Source of the DNA: Burkholderiales bacterium 67-32
GTDB taxonomy: Bacteria; Pseudomonadota; Gammaproteobacteria; Burkholderiales; Burkholderiaceae_B
Direction of reading: 5' to 3'
Length of the DNA: 64,000 nt
Assembly (NCBI GenBank): GCA_001898625.1
Contig: MKUP01000010.1
Span: forward strand, 496,001 to 560,000
In this document: one piece after another, positions 35,182 through 43,356 of the stretch
Layout of the letters: the number at the start of each line of letters is the position of its first letter
Numbering within the stretch: the first letter of the stretch is position 1
The notes under the pieces: generated by a model
The model's input: the letters and a program-made list of their open reading frames with translations, nothing else
Database searches by the model: none
Told to the model about the DNA's origin: nothing
Made by a program: the position numbers and the translations under genes

Positions 35182-35919
35182 TTACCCCATGTGCAGGCCG
35201 CCGTTCAGCGAGAAATCCGCGCCGGTGGAGAATCCCGCGTCGTCGGAAGCCAGCCAGGTCACGATGGATCCGATCTCGTCCGGGGTGCCCAGACGCTTCA
35301 CCGGAATGGTGTCGACGATGGTCTGGAGCACGTCGGGACGGATGGCGCGCACCATGTCGGTACCGATGTAGCCGGGCGAAACCGTGTTGACCGTCACCCC
35401 CTTGGAGGCCACTTCCTGCGCCAGCGCCATCGTAAAGCCGTGGATGCCGGCCTTGGCCGTGGAATAGTTGGTCTGGCCGAACTGCCCCTTCTGGCCGTTG
35501 ACCGAACTGATGTTGATGATGCGCCCCCACTTGCGTTCGGTCATGTCGCCGATGACCTGCTTGGTGACGTTGAAGAGGCTGTTGAGGTTGGTGTCGATGA
35601 CGGCTCGCCAGTCCTCCAGCGTCATCTTGCGGAAGACGCCGTCGCGGGTGATGCCCGCGTTGTTGACCAGCACGTCGACCGGCCCGAACTCCTCGCGCAC
35701 CTTGGCGAACGCGGCCACGGTGGAATCCCAGTCCGCCACGTTGCCCACGGAGGCGTGGAACGTATAGCCGAGCGCCGATTGTTCGTTCAGCCACTGCTGA
35801 GAATCGCGATTGGGCCCGCAGCCGGCGATGACGGTGAGCCCCGCCTTGGCCAGCCGCTGGCAGATGACGGTGCCTATGCCGCCCATGCCGCCCGTCACGT
35901 ACGCTATCTTTCCGCTCAT
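35182..35919 (-). CDS. phaB: Acetoacetyl-CoA reductase
   Basis: This NADPH-dependent short-chain dehydrogenase makes (R)-3-hydroxybutyryl-CoA, the monomer for polyhydroxybutyrate. The 245-residue product has the Rossmann motif VTGGMGGIG, NNAG, the catalytic Ser139, Tyr152 and Lys156 (SSVNG...NYSTAK) and PGYIGTDMV. It follows phaC by 64 bases on the same strand. The thiolase gene phaA is not adjacent, so acetoacetyl-CoA must come from a thiolase elsewhere. Confidence 0.95.
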   Translation of the reverse strand: MSGKIAYVTGGMGGIGTVICQRLAKAGLTVIAGCGPNRDSQQWLNEQSALGYTFHASVGNVADWDSTVAAFAKVREEFGPVDVLVNNAGITRDGVFRKMTLEDWRAVIDTNLNSLFNVTKQVIGDMTERKWGRIINISSVNGQKGQFGQTNYSTAKAGIHGFTMALAQEVASKGVTVNTVSPGYIGTDMVRAIRPDVLQTIVDTIPVKRLGTPDEIGSIVTWLASDDAGFSTGADFSLNGGLHMG

Positions 35920-35983
35920 GATGCCTCCTTATGAAACGGCGGAACCCACCGCCGCTTGACCCGCAGAATACGCATGTCTCCTG

Positions 35984-37696
35984 TCATGCCGCCCTGGCCC
36001 GCACGTACTTGCCCGGTGCGGGTTCGATGACGGGATGATCGGCGCTGCCCAGCGCGCCCGGCGCCTTCCCCTGGCGCCCTCCGTGCTCCTTGATCCAGGT
36101 TGCCCAGTCGTTCCACCAACTGCCCGCCACTTCACGCGCGCCGCCCATCCAGGCGGCGGCGTCGGCCGGCAGCTTGTCGTCCTCACGCACCCAGTAGCTG
36201 CGCCGGTTGCGCGAGGCCGGATTGATGACGCCGGCGATATGGCCCGAGGCCCCCAGCACGAAGCGCATCTGCCCGCGCAGCAGCGCGGTCGACGCATAGG
36301 CCGAGGTCCAGGGCACGATGTGGTCCTCGCGCGAGCCGTATACGTAGGCCGGCATGTCGAGCGTGCTCAGGTCCAGTCCCACCCCGCAGGCGCGCACCTT
36401 GCCGGGCACCCGCAGGTTGTTCTCGAGATAGGTGTTGCGCAGGTACCAGGCGTAGAACGGCCCCGGCAGGTTGGTGCTGTCGGCGTTCCAGTACAGGAGG
36501 TCGAAGGCCGACGGCGCCTGGCCCTTCAGATAGTTGTTGACGACGTAGTTCCAGACCAGGTCGTTGGGGCGCAGGAAGGCGAAGGTGGTGGCCAGTTCGC
36601 GCGCCGCCAGCACGCCGCCGGCGGCGAACTGCTGTTCGCGCAGCAACACCTGGGCTTCGTCGATGAACACGTCGAGCACGCCGGTGTCGGCGAAATCCAG
36701 CAGCGTCGTCAGCAGCGTGAGCGAGGCCACCGGGTCCTGGCCGCGCGCCTTCGCCACCGCCAGCGCCGACGACAGCAGCGTGCCGCCCACGCAGAATCCC
36801 AGCGCATTGATCTGCGGCTGCCGCGAGATGGACGAGACCGCGTCGATCGCCTCGAGCACGCCCTCCTGCAGGTAGGCGTCCCAGTCGGCATGCTGCACGC
36901 CGTCGGCGTCGGCCGACAGCGGGTTGCGCCACGACACCATGAAGACCTGCATGCCTTGCTCGAGCGCGAAACGCACGAAGGAATTGTGCGGCTGCAGGTC
37001 CAGGATGTAGAACTTGTTGATGCAGGGCGGCACGACCAGCAGCGGCCGCGCGTAGGTCCGGGGCCCGAGCGGCTTGTACTGGATGAGCTGGAACAGCCGG
37101 TTCTCGAACACCACCGAACCTTCGGTGGTGGCCAGGTTGCGCCCGATCTCGAACGAGGATTCGTCGGTGTGGGAAATGCGTCCCTTCTGCAGGTCGGACA
37201 TCAGATTGGCGATGCCCTGCTGCAGGCTTTCGCCGCCGGATTCGAGCAGGCGGCGCTGCGCGTCGGGATTGAACGCGAGGAAGTTCGACGGCGACATCGC
37301 CTCGACCCATTGCATGGTGGCGAAGCGCAGCCGGTTCAGGACGTGTTCGGGCGCCTCGATGCTGTCGGCCATCTTGAGCATGGTGCGCGCGGACAGCAGA
37401 TAGGCATGCGCCATGAAGGCATGGCCGGGGCTTGCGCCCCAGGCTTCACCGGCGAAGCGCTGATCGGACAGCGGCTCGAGCTCGCCGGCGCTGGCGGCCC
37501 GCCACAGCTCGGCCCATTCTTGCGCGAACTCCTGCTGGATCTCCAGCAGCTTCTCGGGGGCCATGGCGTGCCCGCCCGACAGGATGCGACTCGAAGGCGC
37601 CGACGACCCAGGCATGTCGACCTTCTGATCCAACATCTGCTGCCATGCTTCCAGCCACGCCAAGGGGTTCGTAGAATCCTGCCTGGACTGACTCAC
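35984..37696 (-). CDS. phaC: Class I poly(3-hydroxyalkanoate) synthase
   Basis: PhaC polymerises hydroxyacyl-CoA at the granule surface. The 570-residue product has the N-terminal PhaC domain and the alpha/beta hydrolase core with the lipase-like box GFCVGG (nucleophile Cys302), the Asp in SREDHIVPW and the His in SGHIAGV, completing the catalytic triad. The length fits class I synthases. The start is GTG at 37696; AAGG lies about 8 bases upstream. A TTGACA-N17-CACTAT promoter lies 36-64 bases upstream. Confidence 0.96.
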   Translation of the reverse strand: MSQSRQDSTNPLAWLEAWQQMLDQKVDMPGSSAPSSRILSGGHAMAPEKLLEIQQEFAQEWAELWRAASAGELEPLSDQRFAGEAWGASPGHAFMAHAYLLSARTMLKMADSIEAPEHVLNRLRFATMQWVEAMSPSNFLAFNPDAQRRLLESGGESLQQGIANLMSDLQKGRISHTDESSFEIGRNLATTEGSVVFENRLFQLIQYKPLGPRTYARPLLVVPPCINKFYILDLQPHNSFVRFALEQGMQVFMVSWRNPLSADADGVQHADWDAYLQEGVLEAIDAVSSISRQPQINALGFCVGGTLLSSALAVAKARGQDPVASLTLLTTLLDFADTGVLDVFIDEAQVLLREQQFAAGGVLAARELATTFAFLRPNDLVWNYVVNNYLKGQAPSAFDLLYWNADSTNLPGPFYAWYLRNTYLENNLRVPGKVRACGVGLDLSTLDMPAYVYGSREDHIVPWTSAYASTALLRGQMRFVLGASGHIAGVINPASRNRRSYWVREDDKLPADAAAWMGGAREVAGSWWNDWATWIKEHGGRQGKAPGALGSADHPVIEPAPGKYVRARAA

Positions 37697-37731
37697 TAGA
37701 ACACCTTGTTGATTCGATTACGCTAGATGCC

Positions 37732-37760
37732 ATAGTGCATAGCGCGCCTGCGGCTGTCAA
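37732..37760 (-). promoter_or_regulatory. Candidate phaC promoter
   Basis: On the minus strand a perfect TTGACA (37760-37755) and a CACTAT (37737-37732) are 17 bases apart. The -10 overlaps ATGC-CATAGT-GCAT, a TGC-N6-GCA inverted repeat that recalls the TGC-rich sites of PhaR proteins in other genera. Confidence 0.55.
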
Positions 37761-37840
37761 ATCGCGCAAGACCCGCGCCAATGCCGGCGCGGCGCGCCGA
37801 TCGGACCGACGTTTCATTCACATTTCACATTCGCCGACCC

Positions 37841-38065
37841 ATGCATTTTTCCTTCCTCGTCGCCATCGGCTGGCTTTACGTGACACTGCTGATGTCCCTG
37901 GCGCAGCCCACGGTTCTGGCGGGTATCGCGACCCTGCTGTTCTACGGACTGCTGCCGGTCTCGATCCTGCTGTACATCTTCACCGCGCCCATGCGCAAGC
38001 GGCTGCGCCGCGCGCGCGAAGCGGCGCGCGACACCCCGGAAAACCCTGATCAAGAGAAACCCTGA
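37841..38065 (+). CDS. Small conserved membrane protein
   Basis: The 74-residue product has two predicted membrane segments, VAIGWLYVTLLMSLA and LLFYGLLPVSILLYIF, followed by a basic and then acidic tail (RKRLRRAREAARDTPENPDQEKP), which by the positive-inside rule lies in the cytoplasm. The start MHFSF at 37841 fits a membrane protein better than an upstream in-frame start at 37781. Function is unknown; it resembles short inner-membrane proteins common in Burkholderiales. It is divergent from phaC. Confidence 0.7.
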   Translation: MHFSFLVAIGWLYVTLLMSLAQPTVLAGIATLLFYGLLPVSILLYIFTAPMRKRLRRAREAARDTPENPDQEKP

Positions 38066-38104
38066 TGGGGATGGCGATCATGCGTCGCCCCGCGCGCCTG
38101 GCGG

Positions 38105-38863
38105 TCAGGGGGCGAGCCAGGCCAGCGTCGCGAAGCGTCCGGTGACGCCTTCCTTCCTGTAGGAGTAGAAGCGGTCGTTGCCGGCCACCGTGCAGAGATT
38201 GCTGCGCACGACCACGGCCACGCCCGCCGCGCGCAGCCGCTGCTCGGCCAGCGCCGGCAGGTTGGCCAGCCACTTGGGCACGCCCGCCGCATCGCGGCCG
38301 CCCGTCGGAGCGAAAGCGTCCGCCGGCGGTTCGGCCGTGCGCGCGAAGGCGGCCCGGACCTCGTCGCCCACCTCGAACGCCGCCGGGCCGATGGCCGGTC
38401 CGATCCAGGCCCGCAAGTCCGTGCCCGGCGCCACAGCCATCGCCGCGACCGCGTTCTCGAGCACGCCGGCCGCCAGCCCGCGCCAGCCGGCATGGGCCAC
38501 GGCCAGGACACCGACGCCGGGAGCCGCGATCACGACCGGCAGGCAGTCGGCCGTCATGATGGCCAGCACCCTGCCCGGCGCGCGCGTGACGGCGGCGTCG
38601 GCCGGCGCGGGAGCCGTTTCGCGGTCGGCATCGGCCACCCGCGTGCCATGCACCTGCTCCAGCCACAGCGGATCCGACGGCAGCAGCGCGCGCAGGCGCG
38701 CGCGGTTCGCGACCACGGCCTCGGGCGCATCGCCCACATGGGCGCCCAGGTTGAACGAGGCGTACGGCCCCGTGCTGAAACCGCCGGCACGGGTCGTGGC
38801 GACGATGCGCAGCCCGGGCCAGTCCGGGCCTTCCTGCATCAACGGCGGCTGGGCGGCATTCAT
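38105..38863 (-). CDS. pgeF: Peptidoglycan editing factor PgeF (YfiH, laccase-domain)
   Basis: The 252-residue product belongs to the YfiH/DUF152 family; members act as purine nucleoside phosphorylases or in peptidoglycan editing. The family metal/active-site residues are visible: EQVHGTRV, TADCLPVVIA and VAHAGWRGLAAGV. It starts within the rluD stop (ATGA overlap, 38860-38863), the usual pairing of these two genes in proteobacteria. There is no signal peptide. Confidence 0.93.
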   Translation of the reverse strand: MNAAQPPLMQEGPDWPGLRIVATTRAGGFSTGPYASFNLGAHVGDAPEAVVANRARLRALLPSDPLWLEQVHGTRVADADRETAPAPADAAVTRAPGRVLAIMTADCLPVVIAAPGVGVLAVAHAGWRGLAAGVLENAVAAMAVAPGTDLRAWIGPAIGPAAFEVGDEVRAAFARTAEPPADAFAPTGGRDAAGVPKWLANLPALAEQRLRAAGVAVVVRSNLCTVAGNDRFYSYRKEGVTGRFATLAWLAP

Positions 38864-39870
38864 TCCTCGTCCTCCTCGTCCAGGTAGTCGTCCACGTCCT
38901 GTTCGTCACCGTCCCAGGCGATCACACGCACGACGGCCTGCATGTCGTCCGGCACCGGCGCGCGGAACACGCGGGGGCCGCCCCGGACCGGATCGTCGAA
39001 TTGCAGCCGGGCCGCGTGCAGCATCTGCCGCGCGGCGGGCTCCACCGCCTTGCCGCCGTACAGCGTATCGGCCAGCAACGGATGGCCGATGCTGGCCATG
39101 TGCACCCGTATCTGGTGGGTGCGGCCGGTTTCCAGGCGGCACTCGACCTCGGTCACCGGCATGCCGCCGGGCGCCCGGCCCTGGCGCAGGGGCTCGAAAT
39201 GGGTGATGGCCGGCTTGGCGGCGATGGGCCGCTCCACGCTCATGCGCACCGGCACGCGCGGATCCCGGCCGATGGGCCGGTCGATGGTGCCGCCGCGCCG
39301 CACGTGGCCCGACACCAGCGCCAGATAGCGCCGTCCCACGGTGCGGGCCTGCAACTGCCGCACCAGCGAGGTCTGCGCCGTGATGGTGCGCGCCACCACC
39401 ATCAGCCCCGAGGTATCCTTGTCCAGCCGGTGTACGATGCCGGCACGCGGCACCTGGGCCAGCTCGGGGTAGCGGTGCAGGAGGCCGTTGAGCAGCGTCC
39501 CGTGCCAGTTGCCCGCCCCCGGGTGCACGACCAGGCCCACAGGCTTGTCGACCACGATCCAGTCGGCGCTGTCGGCCACCACCGGAAAATCGATGGCTTC
39601 CGGCGTGAAGGCCAGCGACTCGGGCGCCGCTTCCTCCCAGACCGTGAGCTGGTCGCCCGGCCCGACGACCTGCCGCACGGACGCCTCCTTGCCGTTGACC
39701 AGCACGCCGCCGCGCTCGATCCAGCCCTGCAGGCGGCTGCGGGAATGCTCGGGCAGCAGTTGCGCCAGGACCTTGTCCAGGCGGCCGGCACGGGTGCCGG
39801 GAGGCAGGTCCAGCAGGCGCGGTTCGGCCTCCTGGGTTTCAATATCTTGGGACGGCAGCGAAGATGACAT
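38860..39870 (-). CDS. rluD: 23S rRNA pseudouridine synthase RluD
   Basis: RluD makes pseudouridines 1911, 1915 and 1917 in helix 69 of 23S rRNA. The 336-residue product has an N-terminal S4 RNA-binding domain (GRLDKVLAQLLPEHSRSRLQGWIERGGVLVNG), the catalytic motif HRLDKDTSGLMV with the essential Asp, and the C-terminal motif RTHQIRVHMASIGHPL. The acidic C-terminal tail (DGDEQDVDDYLDEEDEE) is unusually strong. It is divergent from bamD and coupled to pgeF. Confidence 0.95.
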   Translation of the reverse strand: MSSSLPSQDIETQEAEPRLLDLPPGTRAGRLDKVLAQLLPEHSRSRLQGWIERGGVLVNGKEASVRQVVGPGDQLTVWEEAAPESLAFTPEAIDFPVVADSADWIVVDKPVGLVVHPGAGNWHGTLLNGLLHRYPELAQVPRAGIVHRLDKDTSGLMVVARTITAQTSLVRQLQARTVGRRYLALVSGHVRRGGTIDRPIGRDPRVPVRMSVERPIAAKPAITHFEPLRQGRAPGGMPVTEVECRLETGRTHQIRVHMASIGHPLLADTLYGGKAVEPAARQMLHAARLQFDDPVRGGPRVFRAPVPDDMQAVVRVIAWDGDEQDVDDYLDEEDEE

Positions 39871-39901
39871 GTTTCTGGAGGGCGTGGCCGCGAAGCCCGA
39901 A

Positions 39902-39907
39902 TATAAT
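39902..39907 (+). promoter_or_regulatory. -10 box for bamD
   Basis: A perfect TATAAT lies 32 bases before the bamD start, between rluD and bamD. No good -35 was found at 16-18 bases. Confidence 0.5.
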
Positions 39908-39938
39908 CATGAATAGTCTATTGGTGAGGGACACCACC

Positions 39939-40808
39939 ATGCAGTTGAATTCCCTGGCAATGCAAGCGGCCTGCGGGCATGTGGCCCCGGTCCGGCGGCA
40001 GAGCCTCGTCACGCGGCTGGGCCTGGCCCTGGCCTGCCTGCTGGCCTTTTTCGTCCTGGCGGGCTGCGCCAATACCGGCAAGGAACCCGACCCCACGGTG
40101 GGCTGGACTGCCGAAAGATTGTACAAGGAGGCCAAGGACGAGATGGACACCGGCAACTGGACTCAGGCGGCCAAGTTGCTGGAAAAACTCGAATCGCGCT
40201 ATCCGTTCGGCGTCTTTGCCCAGCAGGCGCAGATCGACATCGCCTACGTCTACTGGAAGGACGGCTCCAACGCCCAGGCCCTGGCCGCGATCGACCGCTT
40301 CGAGCGCCTGCACCCCAACCACCCCAGCCTGGACTACATGCTCTACCTGAAGGGGTTGATCAACTTCTACCAGGACAGCGCCTTCCTGGCCGGCCTGACG
40401 CGGCAGGACCCCAGCGAGCGCGACCCCAAGGGCGCGCGCGAATCGTTCGACGCGTTCAAGAGCCTGGTCGCCCGCTTCCCCGACAGCAAGTACGCGCCCG
40501 ACGCTCGCCTGCGGCTGAACTACCTCGTCAACTCCATCGCGATGAACGAGGTCCACGTCGCCCGCCTGTACCTGGATCGCGGCGCCTACGTGGCCGCGGT
40601 CAACCGCGCGCAGACCGCCGTGCGCGACTTCCAGGGCGCCCCCGCGGTCGAGGAAGCGCTCTACATCATGGTGCTGGCCTACGACAAGATGGGCATGACC
40701 GACCTGCGCGACGATGCCTCGCGCGTGCTGAGCGCGAACTATCCCGACAGCACCTTCGTCAAGAGCGGCTTCCAGAAGGAAAGCGGCCCGTGGTGGAAGA
40801 TCTGGTAA
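39939..40808 (+). CDS. bamD: Outer membrane protein assembly factor BamD
   Basis: BamD is the essential lipoprotein of the BAM complex that inserts beta-barrel proteins into the outer membrane. The 289-residue product has a lipoprotein signal ending FFVLAGC (Cys43), then TPR-like helices (LYKEAKDEMDTGNWTQAAKLLEKLESRYPFGVFAQQAQIDIAYVYWK) and the family ending near YPDSTFVKSGFQK. The ATG at 39939 is chosen because GAGGG lies 8 bases upstream. It runs 13 bases before the response regulator, which may be cotranscribed. Confidence 0.95.
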   Translation: MQLNSLAMQAACGHVAPVRRQSLVTRLGLALACLLAFFVLAGCANTGKEPDPTVGWTAERLYKEAKDEMDTGNWTQAAKLLEKLESRYPFGVFAQQAQIDIAYVYWKDGSNAQALAAIDRFERLHPNHPSLDYMLYLKGLINFYQDSAFLAGLTRQDPSERDPKGARESFDAFKSLVARFPDSKYAPDARLRLNYLVNSIAMNEVHVARLYLDRGAYVAAVNRAQTAVRDFQGAPAVEEALYIMVLAYDKMGMTDLRDDASRVLSANYPDSTFVKSGFQKESGPWWKIW

Positions 40809-40821
40809 GGGCGCCACGCCC

Positions 40822-41457
40822 GTGACCAGCGCCCTGCTGATCGACGATCACGCCATGTTCCGGGAGGGGCTGGCGCTTGCCCTGCGGCAGGCGGCCGGCC
40901 CCTCGCTGCATCTGCGCACCGCCGCCGGCGGCGCCGAGGCCCTGGCCCTGCTCAAGGACGCCACGGCCGACATCGCACTGATGGATTACTACCTTCCCGA
41001 CATAGGCGGCGCGGCGCTGGTGCGCCAGTTGCGGCGCGCCGGCGCCGGCCTGCGGGTCATGGTGCTGTCCGCCTCCGAGGACCATGAGGACGCCGAGGCG
41101 GCCCTGGCCGCGGGCGCCCACGGCTTCCTGCACAAATCGGCCGACGTCGGGCAGTTGCTGGACGCCATGCGGCGGGTACTGGCCGGAAAGGTCGTACGGC
41201 CCCTGGAAAGCCCCCTGCCCGCCTCGCTGGCCGTCCTGTCCGAGCAGCCGCCGGGCCGATTGACGCCGCGCCAGACCGAGGTGCTGTGCCTGCTGTGCGA
41301 GGGCCTGCGCAACGGCGAGATCGCCGAGCGCCTGGCCACCACCGAGAAAACCGTCAAGGCCCATATCTCGGCCATCTTCGCCGCCCTGGGCGTGGTCAAC
41401 CGCACCCAGGCGGTGCTGGCCGCGCGCCGCGCCGGCCTGTTCGGCAAACCCAGGTAA
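40822..41457 (+). CDS. LuxR-family response regulator (NarL type)
   Basis: The 211-residue product has an N-terminal receiver domain (SALLIDDHAMFREG, phospho-acceptor Asp55 in LMDYYLPD, Lys near residue 105) and a C-terminal LuxR helix-turn-helix (LTPRQTEVLCLLCEGLRNGEIAERLATTEKTVKAHISAIFAAL). The start codon is GTG. It lies 13 bases after bamD and converges on a hybrid histidine kinase that is the obvious partner. Targets are unknown; the lipoprotein array beyond the kinase is one possibility. Confidence 0.93.
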   Translation: MTSALLIDDHAMFREGLALALRQAAGPSLHLRTAAGGAEALALLKDATADIALMDYYLPDIGGAALVRQLRRAGAGLRVMVLSASEDHEDAEAALAAGAHGFLHKSADVGQLLDAMRRVLAGKVVRPLESPLPASLAVLSEQPPGRLTPRQTEVLCLLCEGLRNGEIAERLATTEKTVKAHISAIFAALGVVNRTQAVLAARRAGLFGKPR

Positions 41458-41477
41458 GGCCCCAGGGCCAGTTGACG

Positions 41478-43223
41478 CTAGCCCAGCAGCCGTACCACGG
41501 CCTCCCGAAGCTCGGCGGGTTCGACCGGCTTGTGCATCAGCGGCCAGGTGCGCGCGGCCGCCTCCGCCAGGCGCTGGGGATCGGTATCGCCGCTGACCAG
41601 CATCGCGGGGATGTTCTCGTCGTTGTATTCCTCGTGCAGGGCGTCGATCACCTCGATTCCCGTCTCGTGGTTGCGCAGCCGGTAGTCGCTGATGATCAGG
41701 TCCGGCCGCTCGTTGCGCTGGGACGCGGCCTGCAGGATCTCGCTGCCGCTGGCGCCGGCCACGACCCGGCAGCCCCAGGCCTCCAGCAGCAACTGCAATC
41801 CCTGGCGGTTCTCGGTGTCATCGTCGATCACGAACACCAGCCGGTCCCGCAGCGCGCCGGCCGCACGGTTCGCCGGCACCGCGGCCGGCTGGCCGACGTG
41901 CTGCTCCGCCATCCGGGGCACGGTAATGGCAAAGACGCTGCCCCGCCCCGGGCGCGAGCGCAGCCCGACGGTATGCCCGAGCAGCTTGGCCGTGCGCCGC
42001 ACGATGGCCAGCCCCAGGCCCAGTCCCTTGCCCCGGTCGCGTTCGGGATTGTTCACCTGATGGAATTCCCAGAACACCTTGTCCTGTTCGGATGCGGGGA
42101 TGCCCGCCCCGGTGTCCCAGACCTCGATGCGCCAGGCCCCCCGCCGGGGCCGGCATGCCAGCAGCACTCCGCCGCGCGGGGTATTGCGGATGGCGTTGTC
42201 GACCAGGTTACGCAGGATCCGGTCCAGCAGCGCCGGATCGGTATAGACCACCGCTCGTGTGGGCCGCACACGCAAAACCAGCGACTTGGCATCAGCCTGC
42301 GGCGTGAACTCCAGCAGCAACTGGTCGAACAGCGCGGCCAGCGCGAAAGTCCGCCGGTTGACGCGCACCACCCCGGCATCCAGGCGGGAGATGTTCAGCA
42401 GTGCCTCGAACAGCGTCCCCAGCGCCGAGGCGGCCCGCCCCACGCTGTCGACCAGGCGCCGGCTCTCGTCGGGCAACGGCTGTTCCTTCAGCACGCCGAT
42501 GAACAGGCTCAGCGCATGGACCGGCTGGCGCAGGTCGTGGCTGGCCGCGGCCAGGAAGCGCGACTTGGCCAGGTCGCTGCGTTCGGCCGCTTCCTTCTCG
42601 CGCTGCAGGCTCTCGACCAGGGAAAGATTCTCGAAGCGCAGGCGCAGCGAATCGATCTGCGTGCGCGACATACGCTGCGCGAACACCAGGGTGACGGCCA
42701 GGTACAGCGCCGCCGCCAGGGCCAGCACGGTATGCATGGTGCCCGGGATGGTCAGGATGGCGACGAAAGGCAGCGAGAAATACGGCAGTTCAAAGGCATA
42801 CAGCAGCGGCAGGTCGATGCAATAGGCATAGATCGCCCCCGTGCCCAGGGTCAGCAGCGCGACGATGAGGAACATCTGGTGCGGCAGGTCCACGTGCAGC
42901 ATCCAGTAGGCGAACGGAATCCCCCACAGCAGCCCGGCCCCCCCGGTCGTGGCGATGGCGGCCCGGCGCCAACGCGCCAGGCCCCCCACGCTGCCGGCCG
43001 CCGTCCTGTACCGCGACACGCCCCAGGCGCGGACCAGCGTCCAGGCCCCCTGCGCCAGGAACCAGGCCAGCAACTGCCCCGCGGGCACCGCATCGCGCAG
43101 CGCCGCCCACACCAGGCCCACCGTCAATAGCGCGCCGCACAGCGAGAACGGCAGGTTGCGGCGAAGTATCGCCGCCTGTTCGGCCTGGATCTGCTCGACA
43201 AGGGGAAGACGGGAAGCGGACAT
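41478..43223 (-). CDS. Hybrid sensor histidine kinase with C-terminal receiver
   Basis: The 581-residue product has about six membrane segments in residues 25-185, a HisKA domain with His229 (AASHDLRQPVHAL), an HATPase domain with N-box DNAIRNTPRGG and G-boxes DTGAGIP and GKGLGLGLAIV, and a C-terminal receiver with Asp513 (DLIISDYRLRN). No periplasmic sensor domain is present, so it probably senses within the membrane. The start MSASRL at 43223 fits the family. It is convergent with its likely response regulator and divergent from the lipoprotein array. Confidence 0.93.
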   Translation of the reverse strand: MSASRLPLVEQIQAEQAAILRRNLPFSLCGALLTVGLVWAALRDAVPAGQLLAWFLAQGAWTLVRAWGVSRYRTAAGSVGGLARWRRAAIATTGGAGLLWGIPFAYWMLHVDLPHQMFLIVALLTLGTGAIYAYCIDLPLLYAFELPYFSLPFVAILTIPGTMHTVLALAAALYLAVTLVFAQRMSRTQIDSLRLRFENLSLVESLQREKEAAERSDLAKSRFLAAASHDLRQPVHALSLFIGVLKEQPLPDESRRLVDSVGRAASALGTLFEALLNISRLDAGVVRVNRRTFALAALFDQLLLEFTPQADAKSLVLRVRPTRAVVYTDPALLDRILRNLVDNAIRNTPRGGVLLACRPRRGAWRIEVWDTGAGIPASEQDKVFWEFHQVNNPERDRGKGLGLGLAIVRRTAKLLGHTVGLRSRPGRGSVFAITVPRMAEQHVGQPAAVPANRAAGALRDRLVFVIDDDTENRQGLQLLLEAWGCRVVAGASGSEILQAASQRNERPDLIISDYRLRNHETGIEVIDALHEEYNDENIPAMLVSGDTDPQRLAEAAARTWPLMHKPVEPAELREAVVRLLG

Positions 43224-43277
43224 CGGGCTCGGGATTCCGGGAATTGGCACAACGCTATCACGGACGGAAGACCCAGG

Positions 43278-43297
43278 CATTGGACCTTCGACCAATG
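43278..43297. promoter_or_regulatory. Inverted repeat upstream of the lipoprotein array
   Basis: CATTGG and CCAATG are perfect arms around ACCTTCGA, with one more base pair inside. It lies 60 bases before the first lipoprotein gene and 55 after the kinase start, so it could serve either. No regulator can be assigned. Confidence 0.4.
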
Positions 43298-43356
43298 CGC
43301 GCGGCGAGACATCCCGATACGCTTGCGTCCAAGTTCCCATCCGACAGGTATCGCCC

